A DNA stretch of 64,000 nucleotides from Paracoccus amoyensis (GTDB lineage Bacteria; Pseudomonadota; Alphaproteobacteria; Rhodobacterales; Rhodobacteraceae). Location: positions 62,001-126,000 of the forward strand of contig NZ_JACOQL010000001.1 in assembly GCF_014490725.1 (NCBI RefSeq), in the 5' to 3' direction. Position 1 is the first letter of the stretch. Each line of letters starts with the position of its first letter. The notes beneath the pieces were generated by a model. It had not been told where the DNA came from and ran no database searches. It saw only the letters and a program-made list of their open reading frames with translations. Position numbers and translations under genes: made by a program. Of the stretch, positions 7,836 to 16,705 are shown one piece after another.

Positions 7836-9227
7836 TTATTTGCGTTCGTCGCGGTAATGGTAAAGGTGGTAGAGGCCCCATTGGCCCAGCCGCCGGAAGG
7901 GGGTTTTCCAGCCCTCATGCGGCAATTCGGTGTTGAAGATCGGCAGGTCCGGCACCGCCTCGCCCGCCACAAGCTGGGCCATGCGGCGACCGGCCATCGC
8001 CGAATACATGACCCCGTTGCCGCCATAGCCCAGGGCATAGAACGCCCCCGGCATGTCGGGCAGCCCGGTGATACGGGGCATCATGTCATGGCTGACATCG
8101 ACCCAGCCCCACCAGCTGTAATCCAGATCGACCCCACGCAGGGCCGGGAACTTGCGGGCCATGCCTTCGCGCAGCGCGTTGAGATGCGCCGGATTGGCGG
8201 CGTCGCGGCCGGTGATCGCCGCGCGCGAGCCGATCTGCAACCGGTTGTCGGGCAGCAGGCGATAGTAATGGCGCAGCGTCCGCGTGTCGGTCAGCGGCGA
8301 GCGTTTCTTGACGCCGATCTCGGCCAGTTCGTCATCGCTCAGCACGCGGGTGACGATGCTGTTCGACATGATCGGCATCAGCCGGTCGCGGACCCGCGGG
8401 TTCAGCCCGCGCGGGGCATAGGCGGCGGTGGCGACGGCCACGCGCTTGGCGCGGACGGTGCCGCCGGGGGTGCGCAGAAGATGCGCGCCATTGCGGTATT
8501 CCCAGGTCTGGACCGGGCTGTCGGTATGGACCTTCGCGCCCAGCGAACGGGCAAGCTTGAGATAGCCGAAAGCCAGCTTCGCCGCGTGGATGCCGACCCC
8601 GTCCGCCTCCCACATGGCGCCATGGGCCTCCATGTCGCGGACGACGGTGTCGTGCAACTCGTCGCGCGACAGCATCCGGGCGTCATAGCCGAAGGTGTCG
8701 CGCAGAAGCTTCGCCTCGGCCTCCAGCGTCGGCATGACCGACGCCTTGTGGGCGATGTAGTAATGGCCGCCGTCCTGCGGGTCGCAGTCGATATGGGGAT
8801 CGCGGATCAGGTCGCGGAACAGCGCAAAGGCCTCGGCCACCTCGGCATGCAGGCCCTTGGCCACGTCGAGGCCCCAGCGTTCGATCCACTGGCTGCGCTT
8901 CAGGCGCCCCGAACTGATCTGCGCCTGACCGCCATTGCGGGTCGAGCAGCCATAGGCGACGCCATTCGCCTCCAGCACCACCGCCTTGATGCCGTGCATT
9001 TTCGCCAGATGGATGGCGCAGGAAAGGCCGGTATAGCCCGAACCGATCACCACCACATCGGCATCCATGTCGGCGGTGACCGGGCCGTCATCCTCGGGGG
9101 CAGGACCGGCGGTCCCGATCCAGTAGGTCGGGGCATAGTCGCTGCCCGGCCCGAGGCTGCGGGCCTTCATCGGATCGTAGAAGGGATCGAAGGGAACCGA
9201 TCCTGGGCGTTTGTCGATCACCTGCAT
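7836..9227 (-). CDS. tauY: Taurine dehydrogenase large subunit TauY (FAD oxidoreductase)
   Basis: A DAO-family flavoprotein. With TauX it is thought to oxidise taurine to sulfoacetaldehyde and ammonium, passing electrons to a cytochrome c. The nucleotide-binding motif VVVIGSGYTGLS lies near residues 58-69, followed by STRNGGQ, typical of OrdL/PuuB-like oxidases. The 463-residue start at 9227 (ATG with GAGG upstream) is preferred over an in-frame GTG at 9266 that would overlap tauX and translate a short nucleotide repeat. The function is assigned from gene order, as it sits between tauX and xsc. By sequence alone it could be another amine oxidase. Confidence 0.85.
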   Translation of the reverse strand: MQVIDKRPGSVPFDPFYDPMKARSLGPGSDYAPTYWIGTAGPAPEDDGPVTADMDADVVVIGSGYTGLSCAIHLAKMHGIKAVVLEANGVAYGCSTRNGGQAQISSGRLKRSQWIERWGLDVAKGLHAEVAEAFALFRDLIRDPHIDCDPQDGGHYYIAHKASVMPTLEAEAKLLRDTFGYDARMLSRDELHDTVVRDMEAHGAMWEADGVGIHAAKLAFGYLKLARSLGAKVHTDSPVQTWEYRNGAHLLRTPGGTVRAKRVAVATAAYAPRGLNPRVRDRLMPIMSNSIVTRVLSDDELAEIGVKKRSPLTDTRTLRHYYRLLPDNRLQIGSRAAITGRDAANPAHLNALREGMARKFPALRGVDLDYSWWGWVDVSHDMMPRITGLPDMPGAFYALGYGGNGVMYSAMAGRRMAQLVAGEAVPDLPIFNTELPHEGWKTPFRRLGQWGLYHLYHYRDERK

Positions 9228-9230
9228 GGC

Positions 9231-9266
9231 AACCTCACTTGGCTCACTTTGCTCACTTGGGCTCAC
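9231..9266. repeat. Short imperfect tandem repeat at the tauX-tauY junction
   Basis: On the minus strand the unit (C/A)AAGTGAG(C/G) recurs four times at 8-10 base spacing between the tauX stop and the tauY ATG. The last copy supplies the GAGG that serves as tauY ribosome binding site. It probably arose by duplication of a Shine-Dalgarno segment. Confidence 0.75.
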
Positions 9267-9658
9267 TTGGCGGGGATGGCGGGGCGCTGTTTGCGGATCG
9301 CCTGTTTCTCGACGATCTTGCCGTCACGGATGCGGAACAGGTCGGCGCCCTGAACCTCGGTGCGGGTGCCGTCGGGATTGGTGGCGCGGAAGGTCCACTG
9401 GCTGACCCCGCGCGAGCCGTCCTCGGACATGAAATGCTCATGCTCGGCCCATTGCACGTCGGGCATCGAGGTCCAGACGTTGACGAAGGCCTTGGCGATG
9501 GCATCCTTGCCGTCGATCCGGTTGCCGTATTCATTGTCGCCCGCGACGGTGAAGAACACGCAGTCATCGGCGAAATGGGTCATCACGGCGTCGATGTCGT
9601 GGCGGTTGAAGGCGTCGAAAGTGTCCTTCAGATCCTGTGCGGTCAGCTTGTTCGACAT
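9263..9658 (-). CDS. tauX: Taurine dehydrogenase small subunit TauX (SnoaL-like)
   Basis: A 131-residue protein of the NTF2/SnoaL fold. Features include DTFDAFNRHDIDAVM near the N-terminus and GKDAIAKAF in the middle. In Paracoccus the small subunit TauX is encoded directly before TauY, as here, and both are needed for taurine dehydrogenase. It follows tauM by 16 bp within the leftward operon. The fold alone does not reveal the function, so the call depends on context. Its contribution to the enzyme (structural or electron transfer) cannot be read from the sequence. Confidence 0.8.
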   Translation of the reverse strand: MSNKLTAQDLKDTFDAFNRHDIDAVMTHFADDCVFFTVAGDNEYGNRIDGKDAIAKAFVNVWTSMPDVQWAEHEHFMSEDGSRGVSQWTFRATNPDGTRTEVQGADLFRIRDGKIVEKQAIRKQRPAIPAK

Positions 9659-9674
9659 GGGGATGGTCCTTTCC

Positions 9675-11015
9675 TTAGTAGCCCATCAGCCGGGGCAGCC
9701 ACAGGGCGATTTCCGGGAAGATGGCGATGATGAAGATGGCGCAGACAGAGGCGGCGGCGAAGGGCAGGGCCCGCAGACTGATCCGCTCGATCGAGACGCC
9801 CGAGATGCCCGAGGCGATGAACAGGTTCTCGCCCAGAGGCGGGGTCTGGAAGCCCACCGACAGGGTGCAGATCATGACGATGCCGAAATGGATCGGGTCG
9901 ATCCCCATCATGTAGGCGACGGGCAGCATCACCGGCACGAGGATCATGATCGCAGCGAGGGTTTCCATGAACATGCCGACGATCAGCAGCATCCCGATGA
10001 CCAGCGCCCAGATGATGTAGAGGTTGTCGGTCAGGCTGAGGATGCCGCCGGCGATCACGCCGGGGACGTTGTTCTCGACCAGGATCCGGCCGAAGATCGT
10101 GGCGGCGAACAGCACCAGCAGCACGCGACCGGCCAGCCATGTGGTGGTGTCCAGCGACTTGACCACCTCGGTCACGTCCAGTTCGCGATAGATGAAGATG
10201 CCGACGAACAGGGTATAGAAGATCGCGACAATGGCGGCCTCGGTCGGGGTGAAGGCGCCGGAATAGATGCCGCCAAGGATCACCACCGGGGCCAGCAGCG
10301 CCCAGAAGCCCTTGTAGCAGGCGCAAGCGATCTTGTGCAGCGACAGGGGTTCGTCCGAGCCGTGGAAGCCGCGCGCCCGGCAGCGGATGTAGTTCATGAT
10401 CAAGAGGCCGCCCGCCATCACCACGCCGGGCAGGAAACCGGCGATGAACAGCTTCGAGATCGAAACCGACTGGAACGGGCCATAGGTTTCGACCGCCTGC
10501 GGATCGGGCGCGATGCCCATGGCCGAGATGCCATAGATGACCATCGGGATCGAGGGCGGGATGATGATGCCCAGACCCCCGGCGGCGGCGGTGACGGATG
10601 CGGCATAGCCCGCGCCGTAATTCTGGCGCACCATGGCCGGGATCATCAGCATCCCCACGGCGGCGGTGGTGGCTGGGCCCGAGCCCGATATCGCGCCGAA
10701 GAACAGGCAGGCGATGATGGTCGCGGCGGACAACCCGCCGGTGAACGGGCCGGCCAGGCTTTCGGCAACGGCGATCAGCCGGCGGGACAGGCCCGCGGCC
10801 TCCATCAGCGCACCGGCAAGGATGAAGGCGGGAAGCGCCATCAGCGGGAACGACCCCACCGAAGACCACGCCATCTGCACCATCTTGATCGGGTTGTCGC
10901 CCAGATACAGCATCGCGGCCAGCGCCGAGACGCCAAGCGCCACGGTGATCGGCGCGCCAAGGATCATCAGCGCGAAGAACGAGCCGAAGAGGATTTCGAT
11001 CAGCAGGCTGTCCAT
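9675..11015 (-). CDS. tauM: TRAP transporter large permease, probable taurine uptake TauM
   Basis: The DctM-type 446-residue integral membrane subunit of a tripartite ATP-independent periplasmic transporter, driving uptake by an ion gradient. It has about a dozen hydrophobic helices and family segments such as GDNPIKM near the start, LPAFILAGALMEAAGLSRRL and a GSGPATTAAVGMLMIP motif. It overlaps tauL by one base, indicating translational coupling. Neighbouring tauX, tauY and xsc point to taurine as the substrate, as described for TauKLM of Paracoccus. Substrate specificity itself sits in TauK. Confidence 0.92.
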   Translation of the reverse strand: MDSLLIEILFGSFFALMILGAPITVALGVSALAAMLYLGDNPIKMVQMAWSSVGSFPLMALPAFILAGALMEAAGLSRRLIAVAESLAGPFTGGLSAATIIACLFFGAISGSGPATTAAVGMLMIPAMVRQNYGAGYAASVTAAAGGLGIIIPPSIPMVIYGISAMGIAPDPQAVETYGPFQSVSISKLFIAGFLPGVVMAGGLLIMNYIRCRARGFHGSDEPLSLHKIACACYKGFWALLAPVVILGGIYSGAFTPTEAAIVAIFYTLFVGIFIYRELDVTEVVKSLDTTTWLAGRVLLVLFAATIFGRILVENNVPGVIAGGILSLTDNLYIIWALVIGMLLIVGMFMETLAAIMILVPVMLPVAYMMGIDPIHFGIVMICTLSVGFQTPPLGENLFIASGISGVSIERISLRALPFAAASVCAIFIIAIFPEIALWLPRLMGY

Positions 11016-11572
11016 CAGTGGTTCCTCCGGTCATAGGCGCGTTGTTCGTCTTCGGCCAGTTCAAGCACGGCCTCGACGGTGACCTTGTCGGGATCGGCCG
11101 GGTCGACGCCACGGACCAGTTTCAGATAGTTCACCTGGATGATGCGGATGGTCATCAGCGCGAAGGCGATGGGCAGCGCCAGATAGACGTAGCGCATCTC
11201 CCAGCCGAGGGTCTGCGCCTTGACGAAGGGTTTCAGACGGCTGATGAACTCGATCGCATACCAGATGAAGACAAGGTTGAAGACGATCCAGAAGGCGTCG
11301 CCGATGGCCTCGACGATGCGGGCCGTCTTGCGGGGCATCATATTCAGATGGAAGGTGACGCGGTTATGCGCGGCCATCCGGGCGGCGTAGGACGCGCCGA
11401 AATAGGCGAACCAGACGAACAGGATGACGGAAAGTTCCTCGATCCAGGTGATCGAGAATCCGAAGATCTGGCGGGCAACGATCTGCACGAACAGCAGTGA
11501 CACGAACACGGCCAGCAGGATTCGGCACAGATGGCTTTCGAACTTGTCCATGAAGGACCAGAAAGCGGACAT
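11015..11572 (-). CDS. tauL: TRAP transporter small permease, probable taurine uptake TauL
   Basis: The DctQ-family small membrane subunit (185 residues, four predicted helices) that pairs with TauM. The segments SITWIEELSVILFVWFAYFG and the AAHNRVTFHL region are typical of DctQ. The C-terminal 30 residues form a hydrophilic acidic tail. The gene overlaps tauM and is separated from tauK by 98 bp that contain a terminator-like hairpin, so tauLM may be made in lower amount than the binding protein. Confidence 0.9.
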   Translation of the reverse strand: MSAFWSFMDKFESHLCRILLAVFVSLLFVQIVARQIFGFSITWIEELSVILFVWFAYFGASYAARMAAHNRVTFHLNMMPRKTARIVEAIGDAFWIVFNLVFIWYAIEFISRLKPFVKAQTLGWEMRYVYLALPIAFALMTIRIIQVNYLKLVRGVDPADPDKVTVEAVLELAEDEQRAYDRRNH

Positions 11573-11619
11573 GGCGGACCTCCGGGTCTGAGGGCTTGCG
11601 AGAAAGGCGGAAGGGCGGG

Positions 11620-11655
11620 AAAAAGTGGCGCACGGGAACCGCGCCCCGCGCGCCA
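11620..11655 (-). terminator. Attenuating terminator between tauK and tauL
   Basis: Read on the minus strand, TGGCGC pairs with GCGCCA, then a G-T wobble and CGGG/CCCG extend the stem to 11 bp around an 8-base loop. One base later comes TTTTT. This is a good intrinsic terminator lying after the solute-binding gene and before the permease genes. Partial termination here would give excess binding protein over permease, common in such operons. Confidence 0.65.
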
Positions 11656-11670
11656 GTCGGGGAGGGACCT

Positions 11671-12672
11671 TTACGGCGCCGCCGGACGGCCCAGCGAGGT
11701 CAGGACGTTGTCCAGAACCTCCTTGCCGCCGATCTGGTCATAGAATTTCGGCCAGACCGCCGCCGTCGCCAGATCAATGAATTCCTTTTCGCCATCGGCG
11801 GGCTCGGTGATCTCCATCCCGCGCGCGACCAGTTCATCGCGGATCTTGGCCTCTTCGGTGCGCAGGAACTCGGCCGAGGCCTTGGTCGCGGCTTCGCCCG
11901 CGGCCAGCACCTGCTGCTGTTCTTCCTCGCTGAGATCGGCGAATACCGCCTCGGATACGATCAGCGGCTCGATCGAGAACAGATAGCGCAGGTTGGTGAT
12001 GTATTTCTGAACCTCGTCGAACTTCATCGCATAGACGGTCATGTAGGGATTGTCCTGACCGTCCACGACCTTCTGCTGAAGCGCGGCGAAGGTTTCGTTC
12101 CACGACATCGGCGTCGGGTTGATGCCCCAGCTTTTGTAGGTCTCGATCATGATTTCGTTCTTCGGCACCCGGATGACCAGACCCTTCAGATCGGCCACGG
12201 TCGAGACCGGTTTTTTCGAGTTGGTCAGCACGCGGAACCCCGAATAGCCCCAGCCGATGATGCGCACGCCGGTATCTTCAATGGTCTGCTCGATCATCTG
12301 CTGGCCGATCTCGCCCTGGGTGATCTTTTCCGCATCCTCCAGCGACAAGATCACATAGGGCAACGTCAGGGTGCCGACCGTGGGCGAATAAGGCGTGATG
12401 TTGTTGATGGCCAGGATCGAGAAATCCAGCGTCCCGGTGGCGGCGGCGGTGACGGTGTCTTCCTCGCTGCCCAGTTGGCCGTTCAGGAACAGCTTGCCGG
12501 TCATCTCGCCGCCGGACTGTTCGGCCAGTGCGGCGGTAAAGGCGTTGCCCAGCGCCTCTTGCGTGCCGCCCGCGCCATCGCCGACGGCGATGCGGTATTC
12601 CTTGGCGGCGACCGGCAGCGCCAGTGCAAGCACCGCCACGGTCGAGGTCAGAAAGCGTGTGATGATGGTCAT
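11671..12672 (-). CDS. tauK: TRAP transporter solute-binding protein, probable taurine TauK
   Basis: The periplasmic DctP-family receptor that captures the substrate for TauLM. The 333-residue product has a signal peptide ending near PVAAKE, and the family's conserved ligand arginine segment (LKGLVIRVPKNEIM), followed by WGINPTPMSWNE and VVDGQDNP. It is the first gene of the leftward taurine operon and shares its upstream region with tauR, with two TauR-box-like repeats between them. Taurine as ligand is inferred from context. An extracytoplasmic sulfonate or amine of similar shape remains possible. Confidence 0.9.
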   Translation of the reverse strand: MTIITRFLTSTVAVLALALPVAAKEYRIAVGDGAGGTQEALGNAFTAALAEQSGGEMTGKLFLNGQLGSEEDTVTAAATGTLDFSILAINNITPYSPTVGTLTLPYVILSLEDAEKITQGEIGQQMIEQTIEDTGVRIIGWGYSGFRVLTNSKKPVSTVADLKGLVIRVPKNEIMIETYKSWGINPTPMSWNETFAALQQKVVDGQDNPYMTVYAMKFDEVQKYITNLRYLFSIEPLIVSEAVFADLSEEEQQQVLAAGEAATKASAEFLRTEEAKIRDELVARGMEITEPADGEKEFIDLATAAVWPKFYDQIGGKEVLDNVLTSLGRPAAP

Positions 12673-12760
12673 GGTTTTTCCCCGTGGTTATGTAATGGAA
12701 CGCCGCACTTTGGCGCGGTCTTTTTCTGCGCCGAGTTGTTGCAGGAAAGCTTCCCTTGGG

Positions 12761-12792
12761 GTATGTCCAGATCGAGAGGAAATTAGGTCCAG
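12761..12792. promoter_or_regulatory. Candidate TauR operator, two direct repeats
   Basis: On the minus strand CTGGACCTAA (12792-12783) and CTGGACATAC (12770-12761) repeat with a 22-bp offset, two helical turns. They match the CTGGACYTAA direct repeats I recall for TauR of Rhodobacter capsulatus. They lie in the 126-bp divergent tauK-tauR region, next to the tauR start, as expected for an activator that controls tauK and also its own gene. Confidence 0.7.
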
Positions 12793-12798
12793 TTTGCC

Positions 12799-14268
12799 AT
12801 GAGCGCCCGGATCTCGCCGGACACCATCTTCCTGCGCACCGATGAGGCGCCGACCCTGCAGGGCCAGTTGGCGGCGGCGGTGGTGCGGGCGATTCTGGAA
12901 AGCCGCGCCCGGCCCGGAACGCGGTTGCCCTCCAGCCGCAAGCTGGCCACCGCCCTGGGTCTGTCGCGGATGACGGTCACGCTGGTCTATCAGGAACTGA
13001 TCAGCCAGGGCTATCTGACCACCGCGCCGCGATCGGGCATATCGGTCGCCGAAACCGTGCCGCACGGGCGGCTGCGCGCCGCGCGCCCGGTGGGACAGTC
13101 GCGCCGGCCGCCCGACTGGCAGAAGTGGATGGGGGATCATCGACGACCCAGCAGGGTGATCCGCAAGCCCGCGGACTGGCGCAATTACCGGTATCCGTTC
13201 ATCTACGGACAGGCGGATCCGGCGCTGTTCGATCATAATGCGTGGCGCGATTGCGCGCGGCGCGCCCTGGGAACACGCGATTTCGCCGAACTGGCTGCCG
13301 ACCGTTATGGCGCCGACGACGCCCTGCTGGTCGATTACATCTGTTCCAACACGCTGCCCCGCCGCGGCATCCATGCCCGCAGCGACGAGGTGCTGGTGAC
13401 CCTGGGGGCGCAGAACGCCCTGTATCTGGCGATCGAACTGCTGTCCCGCGCCGACCGGCTGGCCGTCACCGAAGAGCCCGGCTATCCCGATTTTGCCGAA
13501 ACCCTGCGGCGGGCGCAAAGCCCGACCATCTTTCAGCCGGTGGACGACAAGGGCCTCGATCCGACGATTCTGCCCGTCAACACCCGGCTGGTGATCGTCA
13601 CGCCCAGCCATCACATCCCGACCGGCGTCACCATGCCATTGCCGCGCCGGCACGAATTGATCGCCCGCGCATCGGCCAGCGATTTCCTGATCATCGAGGA
13701 CGATTATGATTTCGAGATGAGCTATCTGTCGCCGCCCGCCCCGGCGTTGAAATCGCTGGATCTGGACGGGCGGGTCATCTATCTGGGCAGCTTTTCCAAA
13801 TCCCTGTTTCCGGGCCTGCGGATCGGCTACATGGTCGGGCCGACCGAGTTGATCGAACAGGCGCGCACCTTGCGCGGCTTCATGTTGCGCCACCCACCCA
13901 GCCATCTGCAACGGATCACCGCCTATTTTCTGGCGCTTGGGCATTATGACGCGCATATCCTGCGGCTGCGCGAAACGCTGCGGCGAAGACGCGGGGCGAT
14001 CGAACAGGCGTTGCAGGGGACCCGGTTGCAGATCGCGGGCGCGCCCGCTGCCGGCGGCTCCAGCATCTGGGTGCGCGGACCGGACGGCACCGACAGCACG
14101 GCGCTGGCGCTGGCCCTGCGCGAGGATGGCGTGCTGATCGAACCGGGCGCGGTCTTCTTTGAGGATCCGCCCGATCCCTGTCCCTATTTCCGCCTCGGCT
14201 ACGGCTCTATCGCCGAAGACAGGATCGCCCCCGGCATCCGCCTGATCGCCGAACGCGCCGGGCGTTGA
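12799..14268 (+). CDS. tauR: MocR/GntR-type transcriptional regulator TauR
   Basis: A 489-residue regulator with an N-terminal GntR winged helix (about 20-85; SRKLATALGLSRMTV recognition region) joined to an aminotransferase-like domain. The PLP lysine is recognisable as Lys334 in GSFSKSLFPG. TauR proteins of this type activate taurine genes when taurine is present, probably sensing it as an aldimine with PLP. The gene is divergent from tauK. The start codon at 12799 lies 6 bases from a TauR-like repeat, so binding would also cover its own initiation region and suggests autoregulation. Confidence 0.92.
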   Translation: MSARISPDTIFLRTDEAPTLQGQLAAAVVRAILESRARPGTRLPSSRKLATALGLSRMTVTLVYQELISQGYLTTAPRSGISVAETVPHGRLRAARPVGQSRRPPDWQKWMGDHRRPSRVIRKPADWRNYRYPFIYGQADPALFDHNAWRDCARRALGTRDFAELAADRYGADDALLVDYICSNTLPRRGIHARSDEVLVTLGAQNALYLAIELLSRADRLAVTEEPGYPDFAETLRRAQSPTIFQPVDDKGLDPTILPVNTRLVIVTPSHHIPTGVTMPLPRRHELIARASASDFLIIEDDYDFEMSYLSPPAPALKSLDLDGRVIYLGSFSKSLFPGLRIGYMVGPTELIEQARTLRGFMLRHPPSHLQRITAYFLALGHYDAHILRLRETLRRRRGAIEQALQGTRLQIAGAPAAGGSSIWVRGPDGTDSTALALALREDGVLIEPGAVFFEDPPDPCPYFRLGYGSIAEDRIAPGIRLIAERAGR

Positions 14269-14561
14269 GCCGACCGGGCCGCCCACGGTCGCCCCCGGCT
14301 TTTCGGCTGCGCCGGTCGCGGCTTCGGAAAAGGCCGGGACAGGTCGCAATCCGCCGATGATCGCGGCTAGGCGTCTTTTGGCGAATGCGAGAGCGGCCTG
14401 CTGCGGGTGACCGCTGCGATGGTCCGCAAGGCGGTCAACGTATTCCCGATTGCTGCGCCGTTTGGTGGCTTTGCGTCCATCTGAACGCCCAGCGACTTCC
14501 TGGGCGCAGCAAAATCGATGGCTTGTGCCGCCAATCTATCAGAGTATTCATAAGCTTAAGA
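14269..14561. other. Non-coding gap between tauR and tRNA-Thr
   Basis: No gene is visible. An imperfect inverted repeat (CCCGGCTTTTC near 14294-14304 against GAAAAGGCCGGG at 14327-14338) may end tauR transcription, but lacks a T-run. A 7-bp stem (CGCCCAG / CTGGGCG, 14486-14506) lies downstream of the tRNA on its strand. The change in base composition of the window happens in or near this gap. Confidence 0.5.
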
Positions 14562-14636
<75 letters not shown>

Positions 14637-14771
14637 GCCGGTGGAGGGGCGTTTAGACAAACATCGCGCGGCGCGCAAGGGGGTCGTGACAATTTCCCTC
14701 ATTTCGCTGAAACACGCGTTTGCGTGGCAGCATTGCTGGACTGTCAATGCGTCCGACGCTAACAGGATTGA

Positions 14772-14954
14772 ATGAGCGAACGATCCGGTGACAAGAAAAA
14801 AGCGGAATCGCGCGAGGACAGGCTGCGTGCCGCCTTGCGTGCGAATCTGCAGCGCCGTAAGGCGCAGGCACGCGCACGCGCTGATAAGCCGGATCAGGAT
14901 AATGACGCGGGCAGCGATACAGCGGGCAGCGATACAGGCGGAGACGAAAGCTGA
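14772..14954 (+). CDS. Small charged protein upstream of murA
   Basis: A 60-residue hydrophilic protein. The first two thirds are rich in Lys and Arg ([20 protein letters not shown]), and the tail is acidic with a duplicated AGSDT unit encoded by a 15-bp tandem repeat. Its TGA overlaps the murA ATG by one base, so it is translationally coupled to murA. I recognise no named domain. Short proteins of this kind precede murA in related genomes as far as I recall, and a role linked to murA expression is only a guess. Confidence 0.7.
   Translation: MSERSGDKKKAESREDRLRAALRANLQRRKAQARARADKPDQDNDAGSDTAGSDTGGDES
14907..14936. repeat. 15-bp tandem duplication inside the small murA leader gene
   Basis: GCGGGCAGCGATACA occurs twice back to back, in frame, and encodes [10 protein letters not shown] at the C-terminal tail. 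It probably arose by slippage and its length may vary between strains. Confidence 0.85.
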
Positions 14955-16225
14955 TGGACCAGATCATTGTGCAGGGCAACGGCCCGCTGAAGGGTGAAAT
15001 TCCGATCGCGGGTGCAAAGAACGCCTGCCTGACGCTGATGCCTGCGACGCTGCTGACTGATCAACCGTTGACGCTGACCAATGCTCCGCGTCTGTCGGAT
15101 ATCCGCACAATGACCTCTTTGCTGCAAAGTCTGGGCGCCGAGGTGGCGCCCCTGCAAGAGGGGCAGGTGCTGGCCATGTCCAGCCATGCCCTGACCAGTC
15201 AGCACGCAGATTACGAGATCGTGCGCAAGATGCGTGCCTCGATCCTGGTTCTGGGGCCGTTGCTGGCGCGTTACGGCCATGCTGAAGTGTCGCTTCCGGG
15301 TGGCTGCGCGATTGGCGCACGACCCGTTGATTTCCATTTGCGCGCGTTCGAGGCGATGGGCGCTGAACTGGATTTGCGCGATGGTTACGTGCGGGCCAAG
15401 GCCCCGGCGGGCGGGCTGAAAGGCGCCGTCGTTGATTTTCCGGTCGTGTCCGTTGGTGCGACCGAAAACGCGTTGCTGGCGGCGACACTGGCAAAGGGCA
15501 CCACTGTCCTGAAGAACGCCGCGCGTGAGCCAGAGATCGTTGATCTGGCCCAATGTTTGCGCCGTATGGGTGCGCAGATCGAAGGTGAGGGGACCAGCAC
15601 GATCACCATTCAGGGCGTCGAAACCCTGAACGGGGCGACGCATCCCGTTGTCACCGACCGGATCGAGCTTGGCACCTATATGCTGGCCCCCGCCATGTGC
15701 GGCGGTGAAGTTGAGTGCTTGGGCGGTCGCATCGACCTGTTGGCTGCTTTCTGCGAAAAGCTGCACGAGGCAGGGATCAGCGTCGAAGAAACCGCCCGCG
15801 GGCTGAAGGTCAGCCGCAAGGATGGCCCGGTCAAGGCGGTCAACGTCGTCACCAAGCCTTTCCCCGGCTTTCCCACCGATTTGCAGGCCCAGTTCATGGC
15901 GCTGATGTGTGTGGCCGAAGGCACCAGCGTCCTGGAAGAAACGATTTTCGAGAATCGCTTCATGCACGCGCCGGAACTGATCCGCATGGGCGCCAATATC
16001 GAGGTGCATGGGGGTCATGCGACGGTGACGGGCGTTGAAAACCTGCGCGGTGCGCCGGTCATGGCGACGGACCTGCGCGCTTCGGTCAGTTTGATCCTGG
16101 CCGGGATGGCGGCAGAAGGACAAACCACGGTCAGCCGGGTCTATCATCTGGACCGCGGGTATGAACATGTCGTGCGCAAATTGCGCGGTGTTGGTGCCGA
16201 TATCGAACGTATCAAAGAGGAGTAA
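14954..16225 (+). CDS. murA: UDP-N-acetylglucosamine 1-carboxyvinyltransferase
   Basis: Catalyses the first committed step of peptidoglycan synthesis, transferring enolpyruvate from PEP to UDP-GlcNAc in the cytoplasm. The 423-residue product has the EPSP-synthase fold. The family start [15 protein letters not shown] carries the conserved Lys-Asn pair, and the catalytic loop [13 protein letters not shown] has Cys118, the residue alkylated by fosfomycin. Length is standard. It heads a rightward run continuing through DUF2948, GNAT, hisD, UPF0262 and a phosphatase with little or no spacing. Confidence 0.97.
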   Translation: MDQIIVQGNGPLKGEIPIAGAKNACLTLMPATLLTDQPLTLTNAPRLSDIRTMTSLLQSLGAEVAPLQEGQVLAMSSHALTSQHADYEIVRKMRASILVLGPLLARYGHAEVSLPGGCAIGARPVDFHLRAFEAMGAELDLRDGYVRAKAPAGGLKGAVVDFPVVSVGATENALLAATLAKGTTVLKNAAREPEIVDLAQCLRRMGAQIEGEGTSTITIQGVETLNGATHPVVTDRIELGTYMLAPAMCGGEVECLGGRIDLLAAFCEKLHEAGISVEETARGLKVSRKDGPVKAVNVVTKPFPGFPTDLQAQFMALMCVAEGTSVLEETIFENRFMHAPELIRMGANIEVHGGHATVTGVENLRGAPVMATDLRASVSLILAGMAAEGQTTVSRVYHLDRGYEHVVRKLRGVGADIERIKEE

Positions 16226-16228
16226 ATC

Positions 16229-16705
16229 ATGGTCGAAGACGCCCGTTTTGCCGATGCCGATCCACGCCCCCTTGCGTTGAAGGCCGAGGACCCGGACGAT
16301 CTTCGGGTGATTTCCGCCTTGTTGCAGGATGCGATTCTGCCAGCGTCCGAGATTTCCTATGATGCCAAGGGCCGCCGGCTGGCCCTGCTGATCAATCGCT
16401 TCCGTTGGGAGGACGCCGATACGGCGCGGGCCGAAGGGCGTGCGTTCGAGCGCGTGCGTTCTGTTCTGGTCATCAGCGATGTGATGAAGCTGGCCAGCGA
16501 CGGCGTTGATCGCGACGCCGATACGGTTCTGGAGCTGCTGGCGCTTGGCTGGAACGCAGGACCGGATGGCACCGGGCAACTGGCGCTGGAATTTGCGGGC
16601 GACGGCACGCTGGTTGCCAATGTCGAATGTATCAATCTGGATCTGCGCGACGTGACGCAGCCCTATCTGGCTGTGTCCGGCAAGGCGCCTTCGCACCCTG
16701 ATTGA
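16229..16705 (+). CDS. DUF2948 family protein
   Basis: A 158-residue protein of unknown function. It resembles the alphaproteobacterial DUF2948 family, which commonly lies between murA and hisD. Visible features are LKAEDPDDLRVISALLQDA near the N-terminus and LLINRFRWED in the middle, with a C-terminal segment containing LDLRDVTQPY. No signal peptide or catalytic motif is evident. It begins 4 bases after murA and its stop overlaps the next ATG. The family name is from memory. Confidence 0.75.
   Translation: MVEDARFADADPRPLALKAEDPDDLRVISALLQDAILPASEISYDAKGRRLALLINRFRWEDADTARAEGRAFERVRSVLVISDVMKLASDGVDRDADTVLELLALGWNAGPDGTGQLALEFAGDGTLVANVECINLDLRDVTQPYLAVSGKAPSHPD

Noticed and set aside
4728..9353. 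A very long open frame on the plus strand (about 1540 codons) opposite pta, tauZ, xsc and tauY
   Set aside because: It is antisense to well-identified genes in high-GC DNA, lacks any recognisable domain and reads through the 13-bp repeat; such frames arise as shadows in GC-rich sequence.
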